Source: Parafilimonas sp. (GTDB lineage: Bacteria; Bacteroidota; Bacteroidia; Chitinophagales; Chitinophagaceae). From it: a stretch of DNA of 15,717 bases. The DNA lies in NCBI GenBank assembly GCA_025927795.1, contig JAICKT010000050.1:1-15717 (forward strand), in the 5' to 3' direction. Below, one piece after another: positions 1 through 6,599 of the stretch. Position 1 is the first letter of the stretch; the number at the start of each line of letters is the position of its first letter. The notes below the pieces were generated by a model, which saw only the letters and a program-made list of their open reading frames with translations, did not search any database and was not told where the DNA came from. Position numbers and translations under genes: made by a program.

Positions 1-77
1 GCTTCTGCGTTTAACACAGGAGCATCGCGGTTTTTAATATTAGAACATCAGGATTATAGAAATTATTTAATACAAGA

Positions 78-539
78 TCAATCTTTAAGCCGCACATATT
101 TTTCAATGTTTAAACGGTTCACGCTAATACTATCAATTTTTTCCAACCCTTTTTGTGTTAATGTGTCGTTGTTAATTGTTATAGTAAAATCAAAATCGTT
201 TCCTTCCCATTGCCTGTCACTGCAATATTCAAGATGCTCAGTATAAGAACTGTCTTTTAATGAATATTTTCCACCACCTGCTACAAATGAAGCTGCAGAA
301 TCTTTTCCTTTATTTAAATCATGACTTAAAAAAGCAAAATGTGTATCGTTGATGATTTTAATAAATGAAGTCGCTTTTGTATAATCGGTAACAGTTGTAT
401 CACCTTTTTCTATTAGCGTACCTGTAAGCAGTTTCCACGTTCCTTGTATTGGAAGTTTTGTATCAGATGTTTTGTTTTGGTCAGTATTACAGGATAATAG
501 CATTAAAAATATCGTTGCAAAGCAAATTAATTTTCTCAT
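78..539 (-). CDS. Lipocalin-like lipoprotein, function unknown
   Basis: The ATG at 539 is chosen over the upstream in-frame TTG at 590 and ATG at 587 because it places a lipoprotein signal directly at the N-terminus: positive MRK, a hydrophobic stretch, then a lipobox LLSC with the acylated cysteine at residue 17. The mature part (about 136 residues) starts with a polar linker and then a GTWKL motif, followed by alternating beta-type segments (GGGKYSL, HLEYCS, FDFTITINNDTL). This resembles the small lipocalin-like lipoproteins common in Chitinophagaceae. No catalytic residue can be named. Seen: signal and motif. Inferred: an envelope-anchored beta-barrel that binds a small ligand or has a structural role. 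It lies 99 bases downstream of the glycerate kinase on the same strand, so co-transcription is possible but not shown. Confident it is a real gene, less so about the fold. Confidence 0.8.
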   Translation of the reverse strand: MRKLICFATIFLMLLSCNTDQNKTSDTKLPIQGTWKLLTGTLIEKGDTTVTDYTKATSFIKIINDTHFAFLSHDLNKGKDSAASFVAGGGKYSLKDSSYTEHLEYCSDRQWEGNDFDFTITINNDTLTQKGLEKIDSISVNRLNIEKYVRLKD

Positions 540-638
540 GTGTAGTTTTTTGGATGCGCAATATAAAATAAACTTGTATTGATTCATCAATATGAAACAT
601 ATCCTTTTACAATTAAAAATTATAAAGCTTATTTATAG

Positions 639-1784
639 TTATGCTGATGTTTTAGTTTTATTAATTGCCATCAAATCGCCTAATGCTTTTGCTGTTCTTT
701 TAAGATTGTCTTTTGTATAAAGAATTGCTTTATTTATTTCTGGCTCATTGTTTATAGATAACAACACATCAAACCATTTATTTAATTCATTGTTTTTATG
801 CAAAGGAATTTTTCCTGCTAATACAATAACAGAAATGTGTTTTTGTTTTGCTCTTTTCGCTACACCATAAGGCGCTTTGCCTTGTAATGTTTGTTCATCA
901 ATACTTCCTTCGCCGGTAATTAATAAGTCTGCATCTTTTAGTACATCATTAAAATTAGTTACATCCAAAAAATATTCTATTCCATTTACAGGTTTTGCAT
1001 TCAACCAAACATTTAAACCTGCTGCAACACCACCTGCTGCGCCTCCATGTTTAATTGAATTCATATCAATGCCTGTTTGTTTAAGGGTTATATTGCGAAA
1101 TTTTGTAAGCACTTTTTCAAGCGTTTGTACATCTTTTGCGCTGGCGCCTTTTTGCGGACCAAAAATTTTTGCTGCACCATTTTCACCCAACAAAAAATTT
1201 TCAACATCACAAAGAATGATGAATTCGCAATCATAAATTCTTTTGACTGCATTTGCTTTATCAATCGTTGCAAGATGTATTAGGTCTAAAGGCAAATCTT
1301 TCAATTCTTTTTTCTTACTATTAAAAAACCTGAAACCGAGCGCCTGTAAAATACCTGCGCCTCCATCAACAGTTACGCTTCCGCCAATACATAAAATAAT
1401 TTTTTTTGCTCCTTTATATAATGCTTTTTTTATCAGTTCACCGGTTCCAAAACTTGTAGCATGTAAAGGATTCAGTTCTTCTGCTTTTAATAATTTAATG
1501 CCTGAAGCATCAGCCATTTCAATTATCGCTGTTTTGTTTTTATTTATAAACCCAAATGATGCAGTTATTGATCTCATTAATGGGTCATGCACGGTAACCA
1601 CAATGCGATTGCATTTCCATTTTTTTATTAGCAATGCTGCAGTGCCATCACCTCCATCGCCAACCGGAAAACATGTGCATTTACAATTAAGATTGCTTTG
1701 TAATAATCCATCTTTAATTGCTTTTGCGCATGATGTTGCATCAAGACTATTTTTAAAACTATTCGGTGCAATAACAATATGCAT
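639..1784 (-). CDS. Glycerate kinase (GlxK/GarK family)
   Basis: This 381-residue protein has the length and motifs of the bacterial glycerate kinase family, which phosphorylates D-glycerate with ATP (usually to 2-phosphoglycerate) in the cytoplasm. Visible motifs in order are PNSFKNSL (7-14), PVGDGGDGT (40-48), FGTGE (112-116), GGSVTVDGGAG (134-144), FGPQKGA (208-214), GGAAGG (247-252) and GEGSIDEQTLQGKAPYGVA (291-309). The protein is complete, with an ATG start. In the SVTVDGG segment, valine stands where many relatives have asparagine (SATNDGG). It sits 58 bases downstream of a GntP-type permease on the same strand, which suggests that the pair imports and phosphorylates glycerate or a related sugar acid. 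Which carbon is phosphorylated cannot be told from the sequence, so no symbol is given. Confidence 0.95.
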   Translation of the reverse strand: MHIVIAPNSFKNSLDATSCAKAIKDGLLQSNLNCKCTCFPVGDGGDGTAALLIKKWKCNRIVVTVHDPLMRSITASFGFINKNKTAIIEMADASGIKLLKAEELNPLHATSFGTGELIKKALYKGAKKIILCIGGSVTVDGGAGILQALGFRFFNSKKKELKDLPLDLIHLATIDKANAVKRIYDCEFIILCDVENFLLGENGAAKIFGPQKGASAKDVQTLEKVLTKFRNITLKQTGIDMNSIKHGGAAGGVAAGLNVWLNAKPVNGIEYFLDVTNFNDVLKDADLLITGEGSIDEQTLQGKAPYGVAKRAKQKHISVIVLAGKIPLHKNNELNKWFDVLLSINNEPEINKAILYTKDNLKRTAKALGDLMAINKTKTSA

Positions 1785-1842
1785 GTTATAATAATAAAAG
1801 CGATAATAAATAAATAGTTGCCATCGTAACTAAACCAATAAA

Positions 1843-3111
1843 CTATGTTGCGACAGAATATTCTTTTAAAACAGTTCGCATATCCATTCCGGAAAATTTT
1901 GTTAGCACCCAGAAATATGCATCATTAACGTGAGAGATCATCATAGAACCCGCGCCCATAGATAAAACGCAAAGCAGCTTACCCCATTCACTTTCCAGAC
2001 GCAATACATGTAATAATGGCTGAATAATTGAAGCTGCAGTAATAATTGCAACAGTAGATGAACCCTGCGCTGTTTTCAAAATAAAGGCAACCAGAAAAGG
2101 AAAAAAGATTCCAAAGCTGCTGAGTGATGTTGCTGTGTTGAAATGTTCGCCCAATTTTGTTGCTGCCAGCACTGCACCAAATGCGCCACCCGCTCCAATA
2201 ATTACTAAAATGCTTCCTGCTTTTTCAACGCCTTCTGTAAGCAGTTTACCAATAACATCTTTCTTCCAATGTTTAATATTTGTAAATGCAAGCACTACAC
2301 CAACAGATAATGCAATTACAGGATCGCCAAGCACAGAAAAAATTTTTATTAAATCATTTGAAAAATTTTCAACCGATAAAAAAGATTTTATTGCAATTAA
2401 AATAACCGGAACTGCAACGGGTAAAAAAGATTGTATTGTTGATGGCAGATGTGCTTTAGCTTCAGGTAATAATTCTTCTTCAATATTTGTTACAATATTT
2501 TTACCTGCACGCTTTGCCCACCAATAACCAACCAGCATAGCAGGAAGCGCTACTGCAATACCTGTTAGCATAAGCTTGCCAACATCAACATTTATTACAC
2601 CGGCTGCGGCAGCCGCACCGGGATGGGGAGGAATTAAACAATGCACCGCATATAAACCCGTAGCAAGAGAAACACTTGTTACTGCAAGTGGAATTCCTGT
2701 TCTTTTTGCAAGCGATTTATTTAAACCGCTTAATACAATAAATCCCGAATCGCAAAAAATAGGAAGACCAACAATAAAACCCGTTATGCTTAAAGCAAGC
2801 GCGGCATTTTGTTCGCCGGTTTTTTTAAGAATGAATGCAGCCATTACTTTAGTGCTGCCTGTATGTTCCAGCAAAACACCCAGCGTTGTACCCAGTACAA
2901 TTATAAAACCTAATGAACGCATGATGTTTCCAAATCCATCTTTGATTGCAACAAGAATATCTGCCGCATGCATTTGTACGCCAAGCCCTGTAATAAAGCA
3001 TGCAATCATCAATGCAAAAAATGCATGCACATGAAATTTTGCAGTAAGCAGAATTATCACACCAATGCCAATGCATAAAAAAATAACTGACTGCAAAAAA
3101 GATGGCATCAT
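1843..3111 (-). CDS. GntP-family sugar-acid:H+ symporter
   Basis: An integral membrane permease of about 422 residues, slightly shorter than the usual family length of about 440. Many hydrophobic segments span the whole chain. Family motifs are clear: GLPIFCDSGFIVLSGLNKSL in the first half, then a HCLIPPHPGAAAAAGV segment, GAGGAFGAVL, and SHVNDAYFW near the C-terminus. GntP proteins import gluconate and related hydroxy acids with protons across the inner membrane. The in-frame codon at 3117 is TTG; the double ATG at 3111 and 3108 is the better start because the hydrophobic N-terminus (MMPSFLQSVIFL) begins there. The glycerate kinase follows 58 bases downstream, so glycerate is a reasonable substrate guess, with gluconate or another aldonate as alternatives. 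The upstream gap holds a strong inverted repeat that might be an operator. Confidence 0.93.
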   Translation of the reverse strand: MMPSFLQSVIFLCIGIGVIILLTAKFHVHAFFALMIACFITGLGVQMHAADILVAIKDGFGNIMRSLGFIIVLGTTLGVLLEHTGSTKVMAAFILKKTGEQNAALALSITGFIVGLPIFCDSGFIVLSGLNKSLAKRTGIPLAVTSVSLATGLYAVHCLIPPHPGAAAAAGVINVDVGKLMLTGIAVALPAMLVGYWWAKRAGKNIVTNIEEELLPEAKAHLPSTIQSFLPVAVPVILIAIKSFLSVENFSNDLIKIFSVLGDPVIALSVGVVLAFTNIKHWKKDVIGKLLTEGVEKAGSILVIIGAGGAFGAVLAATKLGEHFNTATSLSSFGIFFPFLVAFILKTAQGSSTVAIITAASIIQPLLHVLRLESEWGKLLCVLSMGAGSMMISHVNDAYFWVLTKFSGMDMRTVLKEYSVAT

Positions 3112-3259
3112 GTGCAACAGATTTATTACGCGAATAAAAGTAAAGATTGATGAAAGTTATGTTGTAATAAAATCAAACCAATGATATTATGAATTCTTAG
3201 TTGATAGCGGTTTAAAAACGATTGCAAAAAACAGTAAATAAAAATAATTATTAAAGCAA

Positions 3260-3298
3260 CCGAGATGTTAAAACATATGTTTGATTTTAACATCGCGG
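3260..3298. repeat. Inverted repeat with nested palindrome, possible operator
   Basis: A perfect 10-base inverted repeat, gatgttaaaa (3264-3273) and ttttaacatc (3285-3294), is separated by 11 bases. After one mismatch it extends by three more pairs (ccg 3260-3262 with cgg 3296-3298), giving 13 of 14 pairs. The centre overlaps a separate perfect 12-base palindrome, aaacatatgttt (3271-3282), so two alternative structures compete. No T-run follows on either strand, so it does not look like an intrinsic terminator. Location 150 bases upstream of the permease start is compatible with regulator binding, which is inference. Confidence 0.55.
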
Positions 3299-3406
3299 CT
3301 GCTGTATCTATGAATTATGTACGCATAGCTAACGGCACCATTTTTAAATCACCTAAAAAGTTAACCATGAAAAAAAAACCTACACACGGGTCATTGGCTC
3401 CGTTAA

Positions 3407-3571
3407 AACAATGCCATCTCTAAACAAATCTTTATTTATCCGAAAGATATCGGTCAATGGTTAAAAGGATTTGGACAAGATCAAAAGGGCGAGATATATG
3501 TGACTGCAACTAAAGAATTAGGACCGCAGGGGAATACGGGTAAGGTATGGAAGCTGGTTTTTGCGCAATAA
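3407..3571 (+). pseudogene. C-terminal remnant of PQQ-type sugar dehydrogenase
   Basis: Fifty-four in-frame codons end at TAA (3569-3571) and read like the last part of a PQQ-dependent glucose/sorbosone dehydrogenase: QWLKGFGQDQKGEIYVTAT followed by KELGPQGNTGKVWKLVF. The GFGxDxxGEIYV and GNTGKVxKL patterns are typical of that family's final beta-propeller blade. The frame is closed just upstream by TAA at 3404-3406, and no start codon, signal peptide or other blade can be seen upstream. The full protein would be several hundred residues, so this is a relic. A terminator-like hairpin lies 27 bases after the stop, as expected for the end of a once-expressed gene. The family match is from recall of the motif, not from a search. 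Confidence 0.65.
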
Positions 3572-3598
3572 CTTTTATCTGTTTAAATAGTATAAAGA

Positions 3599-3637
3599 AA
3601 CCTGGTTGAAATTTTTTCAATCAGGTTTTCATTTTTT
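3599..3637 (+). terminator. Rho-independent terminator of the decayed gene
   Basis: The stem aacctggttgaaa (3599-3611) pairs with tttcaatcaggtt (3615-3627) over 13 positions with one G-U wobble and a TTT loop. It is followed by a T-rich tail (3628-3637) on the plus strand. It lies downstream of the sugar dehydrogenase remnant and upstream of the CobW-type gene, so it would also insulate the latter from read-through. Confidence 0.75.
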
Positions 3638-3692
3638 AATCTTCAAAGTTTTTTAAATATTAATTTCATTCGATTTATAAATAATTTCTTAA

Positions 3693-4766
3693 ATGAAACT
3701 GATTTTAACCGGCGGTTTTTTAGGCAGCGGAAAAACCACTGCTATTCAACATGCTTGTAAATTATTATTAAAAGAAGATAAAACAGTTGCTGTTATAACG
3801 AATGATCAGGGTGAACAATTAGTGGATTCAAAATTTATAGAAAGCTCTTTTATACCTGTGAAAGAAGTAACAAAAGGATGTTTCTGTTGTAATTATAATG
3901 CACTGCTGCAAAATATTTATTACTTCAGTAAAGAAATAAATCCTGAAATAATTTTTGCAGAATCTGTTGGCTCCTGTATTGATTTAGTTGCAACGGTTGC
4001 AAAGCCATTGGCAGAAATGCATCCGGAATTAATGGTAAATATTTCTGTATTTGTTGATGCTTATTTTTTGCATTCGATTATTAGTGGCACTGCATCTTTT
4101 CTTGATGATTCTGTTCGCTATATTTTTAAAAAGCAAATGGAAGAAGCAGACATTTTAATTCTGAATAAAATTGATTTGTTAACAAACGAACAACTTGAAG
4201 AAGTTAAAAAAATTATTCAGCGGGATTATCCTTCAAAGAAAATTTTATTGCAAAATTCATTAAACGATATCAATGTTCAACAATGGTTAAATTGTTTGAA
4301 TAAAGAAAATGTAGCCGAAAGAAAATCGCTTGATATTGATTACAAAATATATGGCGCAGGCGAAGCGAAGCTTGCATGGCTTGACGCTGTTGTACAGGTA
4401 AAAACAAAAAAACTTGCTGCGTTAAAAGCAGCTTTATTATTCACTGAAATCGTGTTTCAAAAAATAAAAGAACAGGAACTTACTATCGGGCATTTAAAAT
4501 ATTTAATTGATGATGGCGAACAATTTTATAAGATAAGTTATACAACAACATCAATACAACAACAAAGTTTATCATTCAACAACACATCGCTTAATGCATC
4601 TGTTATTATTAATGCAAGAGTGCAAACTAGACCAGAAATGTTAGAACAGATTTTTTATACTGCTGTTGATGAAACTGCATTACAAACCAATAGTAATTTT
4701 CAAATACAATCTTTATCATCTTTTAAACCCGGTTTCCCAAAACCAACTTATAGAAAAGCGAATTAA
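3693..4766 (+). CDS. CobW/COG0523-type G3E GTPase, putative metal chaperone
   Basis: The protein (357 residues) opens with a Walker A loop GGFLGSGKTT (7-16). It then has the metal-binding CxCC motif of the family in GCFCCN (C63, C65, C66), a hydrophobic strand ending in AESVGS (89-94) in the place of the usual ETSG Walker B region, and a guanine-specificity motif NKID (158-161). COG0523 proteins are cytoplasmic GTPases that deliver metal (zinc, cobalt, nickel or iron) to target proteins. The C-terminal half (about 215-357) does not show a clear CobW_C domain and lacks the histidine-rich metal loop of many relatives, so the metal and client are unknown. It starts at an ATG after a terminator-like hairpin. 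Its stop overlaps the stop of the convergent cysS by four bases. No vitamin B12 or metal-uptake gene is adjacent to guide a more specific call. Confidence 0.88.
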   Translation: MKLILTGGFLGSGKTTAIQHACKLLLKEDKTVAVITNDQGEQLVDSKFIESSFIPVKEVTKGCFCCNYNALLQNIYYFSKEINPEIIFAESVGSCIDLVATVAKPLAEMHPELMVNISVFVDAYFLHSIISGTASFLDDSVRYIFKKQMEEADILILNKIDLLTNEQLEEVKKIIQRDYPSKKILLQNSLNDINVQQWLNCLNKENVAERKSLDIDYKIYGAGEAKLAWLDAVVQVKTKKLAALKAALLFTEIVFQKIKEQELTIGHLKYLIDDGEQFYKISYTTTSIQQQSLSFNNTSLNASVIINARVQTRPEMLEQIFYTAVDETALQTNSNFQIQSLSSFKPGFPKPTYRKAN

Positions 4767-6271
4767 TTAATCGTATAACTTATATTTCCATCCTTTTCAT
4801 CTTTTAGCTGAATGCCGAGTGTTTGCAATTCGTTGCGTATTCTATCGCTGGTAGCATAATCTTTTTTCGCACGTGCATCTTTACGCATATTTATAAGAAG
4901 ATTGATGATCCCGTCGAGCTTGTTATCATCGCCTTCAACATGCATTTGTAGTCCTAATATATCTTCAATATATAATTTCATTTCTTTCTGAAGTAGCTGA
5001 ATAGTTTCTGCACTTAATGCATCTGCAGCAACGTGTTTATCTTTTATGCCATTAATGACGGGAACAAGTTCAAATATATTAGCCAAAACTTTTGCCGTGC
5101 TGAAATCATCATTCATAAAATCATTCATTTCAGCTAAATATTTTTTTACTTTTTCATCAAGCTCTTTATCTGTTGATTGTTGGCTGCCGTTTGTTGGCAA
5201 CTTCTTTAAATTATCGTACGCTTCCCATAAACGCTTTAAACCTTTTTCTGATGCCTGCAATGCTTCGTTACTAAAATCTAAAGTTGAGCGGTAATGTGTT
5301 TGCAAAATAAAAAACCTGATGACCATTGGGTGGTAAGCCTGGTGTAACAAAGAATGTTCTCCTGTAAATAATTGTGTAAGTGTAATTACATTGTTATAAC
5401 TCTTACCCATTTTTTTTCCGTTAATGGTGATCATATTATTATGAATCCAATAACGCGCAGGAATTACATTATTGCAAACATTGCTTTGTGCAATTTCGCA
5501 TTCATGATGCGGAAACTGTAAGTCCATCCCGCCGCCATGAATATCAAATTGAGCCCCCAAATATTTTGTGCTCATTGCCGAGCATTCTATATGCCAGCCC
5601 GGGAAACCCATACCCCATGGGCTTTTCCACCGCATAATGTGTTCAGGCGGCGCATTTTTCCATAAAGCAAAATCTGCAGTGTTGTGTTTTTCTTCCTGGT
5701 TGTCTAATTCGCGGGTGGTTTCGAGCATTTCTTCTAAAACTCTTCCGCTTAATATGCCATAAGGCTCTCCACGTTTTGCATACTCTTCGTTATATTTCTT
5801 TACATCAAAATACACAGAGCCATTAATCACATAAGCATAACCATCTGCAATAATTTTTTCAATCATTCCAATCTGTTCGATAATATGCCCGGTGGCAGTA
5901 GGTTCAATAGTTGGATCAAGATTATTTAATTTATGCATTGCCCAGTGATAAAGATTGGTGTATTTCTGCACCAATTCCATCGGCTCTAATTTTTCGAGCA
6001 CCGCTTTTTTTGAAATTTTATCTTCTGCAGCACGACCTTCTTCTTCAAAGTGACCGGCATCTGTAATGTTGCGTACATAACGAACTTTATAACCTGAATG
6101 CATTAGCCAGCGATACACAATATCAAATGTAACATATGGGCGTGCATGACCTAAATGGCTTTCGCCGCTTACTGTTGGTCCGCATACATACAAGCCCACA
6201 TGTCCTTTGGTTATAGGTTTGAATATTTCTTTTTCTCTTGTTAGTGAATTATAAACTTTCAGTTCGCTCAT
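4763..6271 (-). CDS. cysS: Cysteine--tRNA ligase
   Basis: A complete class I cysteinyl-tRNA synthetase of 502 residues that charges tRNA-Cys with cysteine in the cytoplasm. Signatures in order: YVCGPTVSGESHLGHARPY (28-46) with the HIGH motif as HLGH (39-42), the zinc ligands C30, C230 (GWHIECSAMS), H255 and E259 (GGGMDLQFPHHECE), and the KMSKS loop as KKMGKSYNN (286-294). The C-terminal helical DALR-type region includes ARAKKDYATSDRIRNEL (467-482), which is typical of CysRS. The ATG start at 6271 gives the usual N-terminus (LKVYNSLTREKE). It is a single-gene unit between a convergent GTPase gene and a divergent DUF262 gene, with a promoter match just upstream. Confidence 0.98.
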   Translation of the reverse strand: MSELKVYNSLTREKEIFKPITKGHVGLYVCGPTVSGESHLGHARPYVTFDIVYRWLMHSGYKVRYVRNITDAGHFEEEGRAAEDKISKKAVLEKLEPMELVQKYTNLYHWAMHKLNNLDPTIEPTATGHIIEQIGMIEKIIADGYAYVINGSVYFDVKKYNEEYAKRGEPYGILSGRVLEEMLETTRELDNQEEKHNTADFALWKNAPPEHIMRWKSPWGMGFPGWHIECSAMSTKYLGAQFDIHGGGMDLQFPHHECEIAQSNVCNNVIPARYWIHNNMITINGKKMGKSYNNVITLTQLFTGEHSLLHQAYHPMVIRFFILQTHYRSTLDFSNEALQASEKGLKRLWEAYDNLKKLPTNGSQQSTDKELDEKVKKYLAEMNDFMNDDFSTAKVLANIFELVPVINGIKDKHVAADALSAETIQLLQKEMKLYIEDILGLQMHVEGDDNKLDGIINLLINMRKDARAKKDYATSDRIRNELQTLGIQLKDEKDGNISYTIN

Positions 6272-6299
6272 GGTGCTAAATCTATTTATGTGCTACCTG

Positions 6300-6330
6300 C
6301 AAAAATCAAGGCATTTTTTTGATTGAACAA
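6300..6330 (-). promoter_or_regulatory. Candidate Bacteroidota-type promoter for cysS
   Basis: Read on the minus strand, TTG (6330-6328) is followed by 20 bases and then GATTTTTG (6307-6300). This matches the Bacteroidota -33 TTG / -7 TAnnTTTG consensus with one mismatch in the -7 box. It would give a leader of roughly 20-25 bases before the cysS ATG. Motif matches of this kind occur by chance in AT-rich DNA, so confidence is moderate. Confidence 0.4.
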
Positions 6331-6349
6331 TAAAATTTGAGAATTAAAA

Positions 6350-6413
6350 TCAAGTAAGCGTTCTACTTGAATTCTATATTTAAAGAAATAAAAGTTTGTA
6401 AGTTGCGCAAACT
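6350..6413. promoter_or_regulatory. Two short inverted repeats in cysS / DUF262 divergent region
   Basis: The 195-base gap between divergent cysS and the DUF262 gene holds two small dyads: tcaagta (6350-6356) with tacttga (6364-6370) spaced by seven bases, and agtttg (6393-6398) with caaact (6408-6413), the latter containing the palindrome ttgcgcaa (6403-6410). They could bind a regulator of the putative defence gene. No adjacent regulator gene is present and dyads of this size can arise by chance. Confidence 0.3.
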
Positions 6414-6466
6414 AAGTCATCATTTATAACTGCTATATTGAACTAACAACAATAAATCTCTTAGAT

Positions 6467-6599
6467 ATGCAGACTCAAAAATATTCAGGTAAATCAACAC
6501 CTAATTGAAACACTTTTAACTTGGGTAAAATCCGGAGAAATTGCAATTCCAGAAATTCAACGACCATTCGTTTGGGACAGTACTAAAGTTCGAGATCTG
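6467..6599 (+). pseudogene. Frameshifted 5' end of the DUF262 gene
   Basis: The ATG at 6467 starts MQTQKYS and reaches TGA after 13 codons. Removing one of the two G bases at 6488-6489 joins it to the downstream frame as MQTQKYSVNQHLIETLLTW, followed by EIAIPEIQRPFVW. The EIQRPFVW block is the hallmark N-terminal motif of DUF262 proteins. From 6465 to 6599 the downstream frame is open but contains no ATG, GTG or TTG. So the natural start and the body are one base out of register. This may be a true inactivating insertion, a sequencing error, or use of a rare start such as ATT at 6483. Confidence 0.8.

Larger units (their letters stand above)
3112..3692. other. Gene-poor intergenic region
   Basis: These 581 bases hold no intact gene. 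They contain the 5' flank of the permease gene, a large inverted repeat (3260-3298), a decayed plus-strand sugar dehydrogenase end (3407-3571), its terminator-like hairpin (3599-3637) and the upstream region of the CobW-type gene. A 52-codon plus-strand ORF at 3265-3423 has no recognisable content. No tRNA or other RNA gene was recognised. Confidence 0.7.

Noticed and set aside
1..77. Possible C-terminal tail of a plus-strand gene (LLRLTQEHRGF, stop at 35-37)
   Set aside because: Only 11 codons are visible and they match no family I can name; any frame can look like this at a window edge.
1243..1791. Long plus-strand open frame opposite the glycerate kinase
   Set aside because: It is antisense to a gene with full family motifs, has no domain, and reflects codon composition of the real strand.
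2135..3034. Plus-strand open frames opposite the GntP permease
   Set aside because: Antisense shadows of a strongly conserved membrane protein, with low-complexity composition.
3265..3423. 52-codon plus-strand ORF between the inverted repeat and the dehydrogenase remnant
   Set aside because: It overlaps the inverted repeat, includes a 9-A run, and has no recognisable motif or signal; it may be decayed dehydrogenase sequence in another frame, but this cannot be shown.
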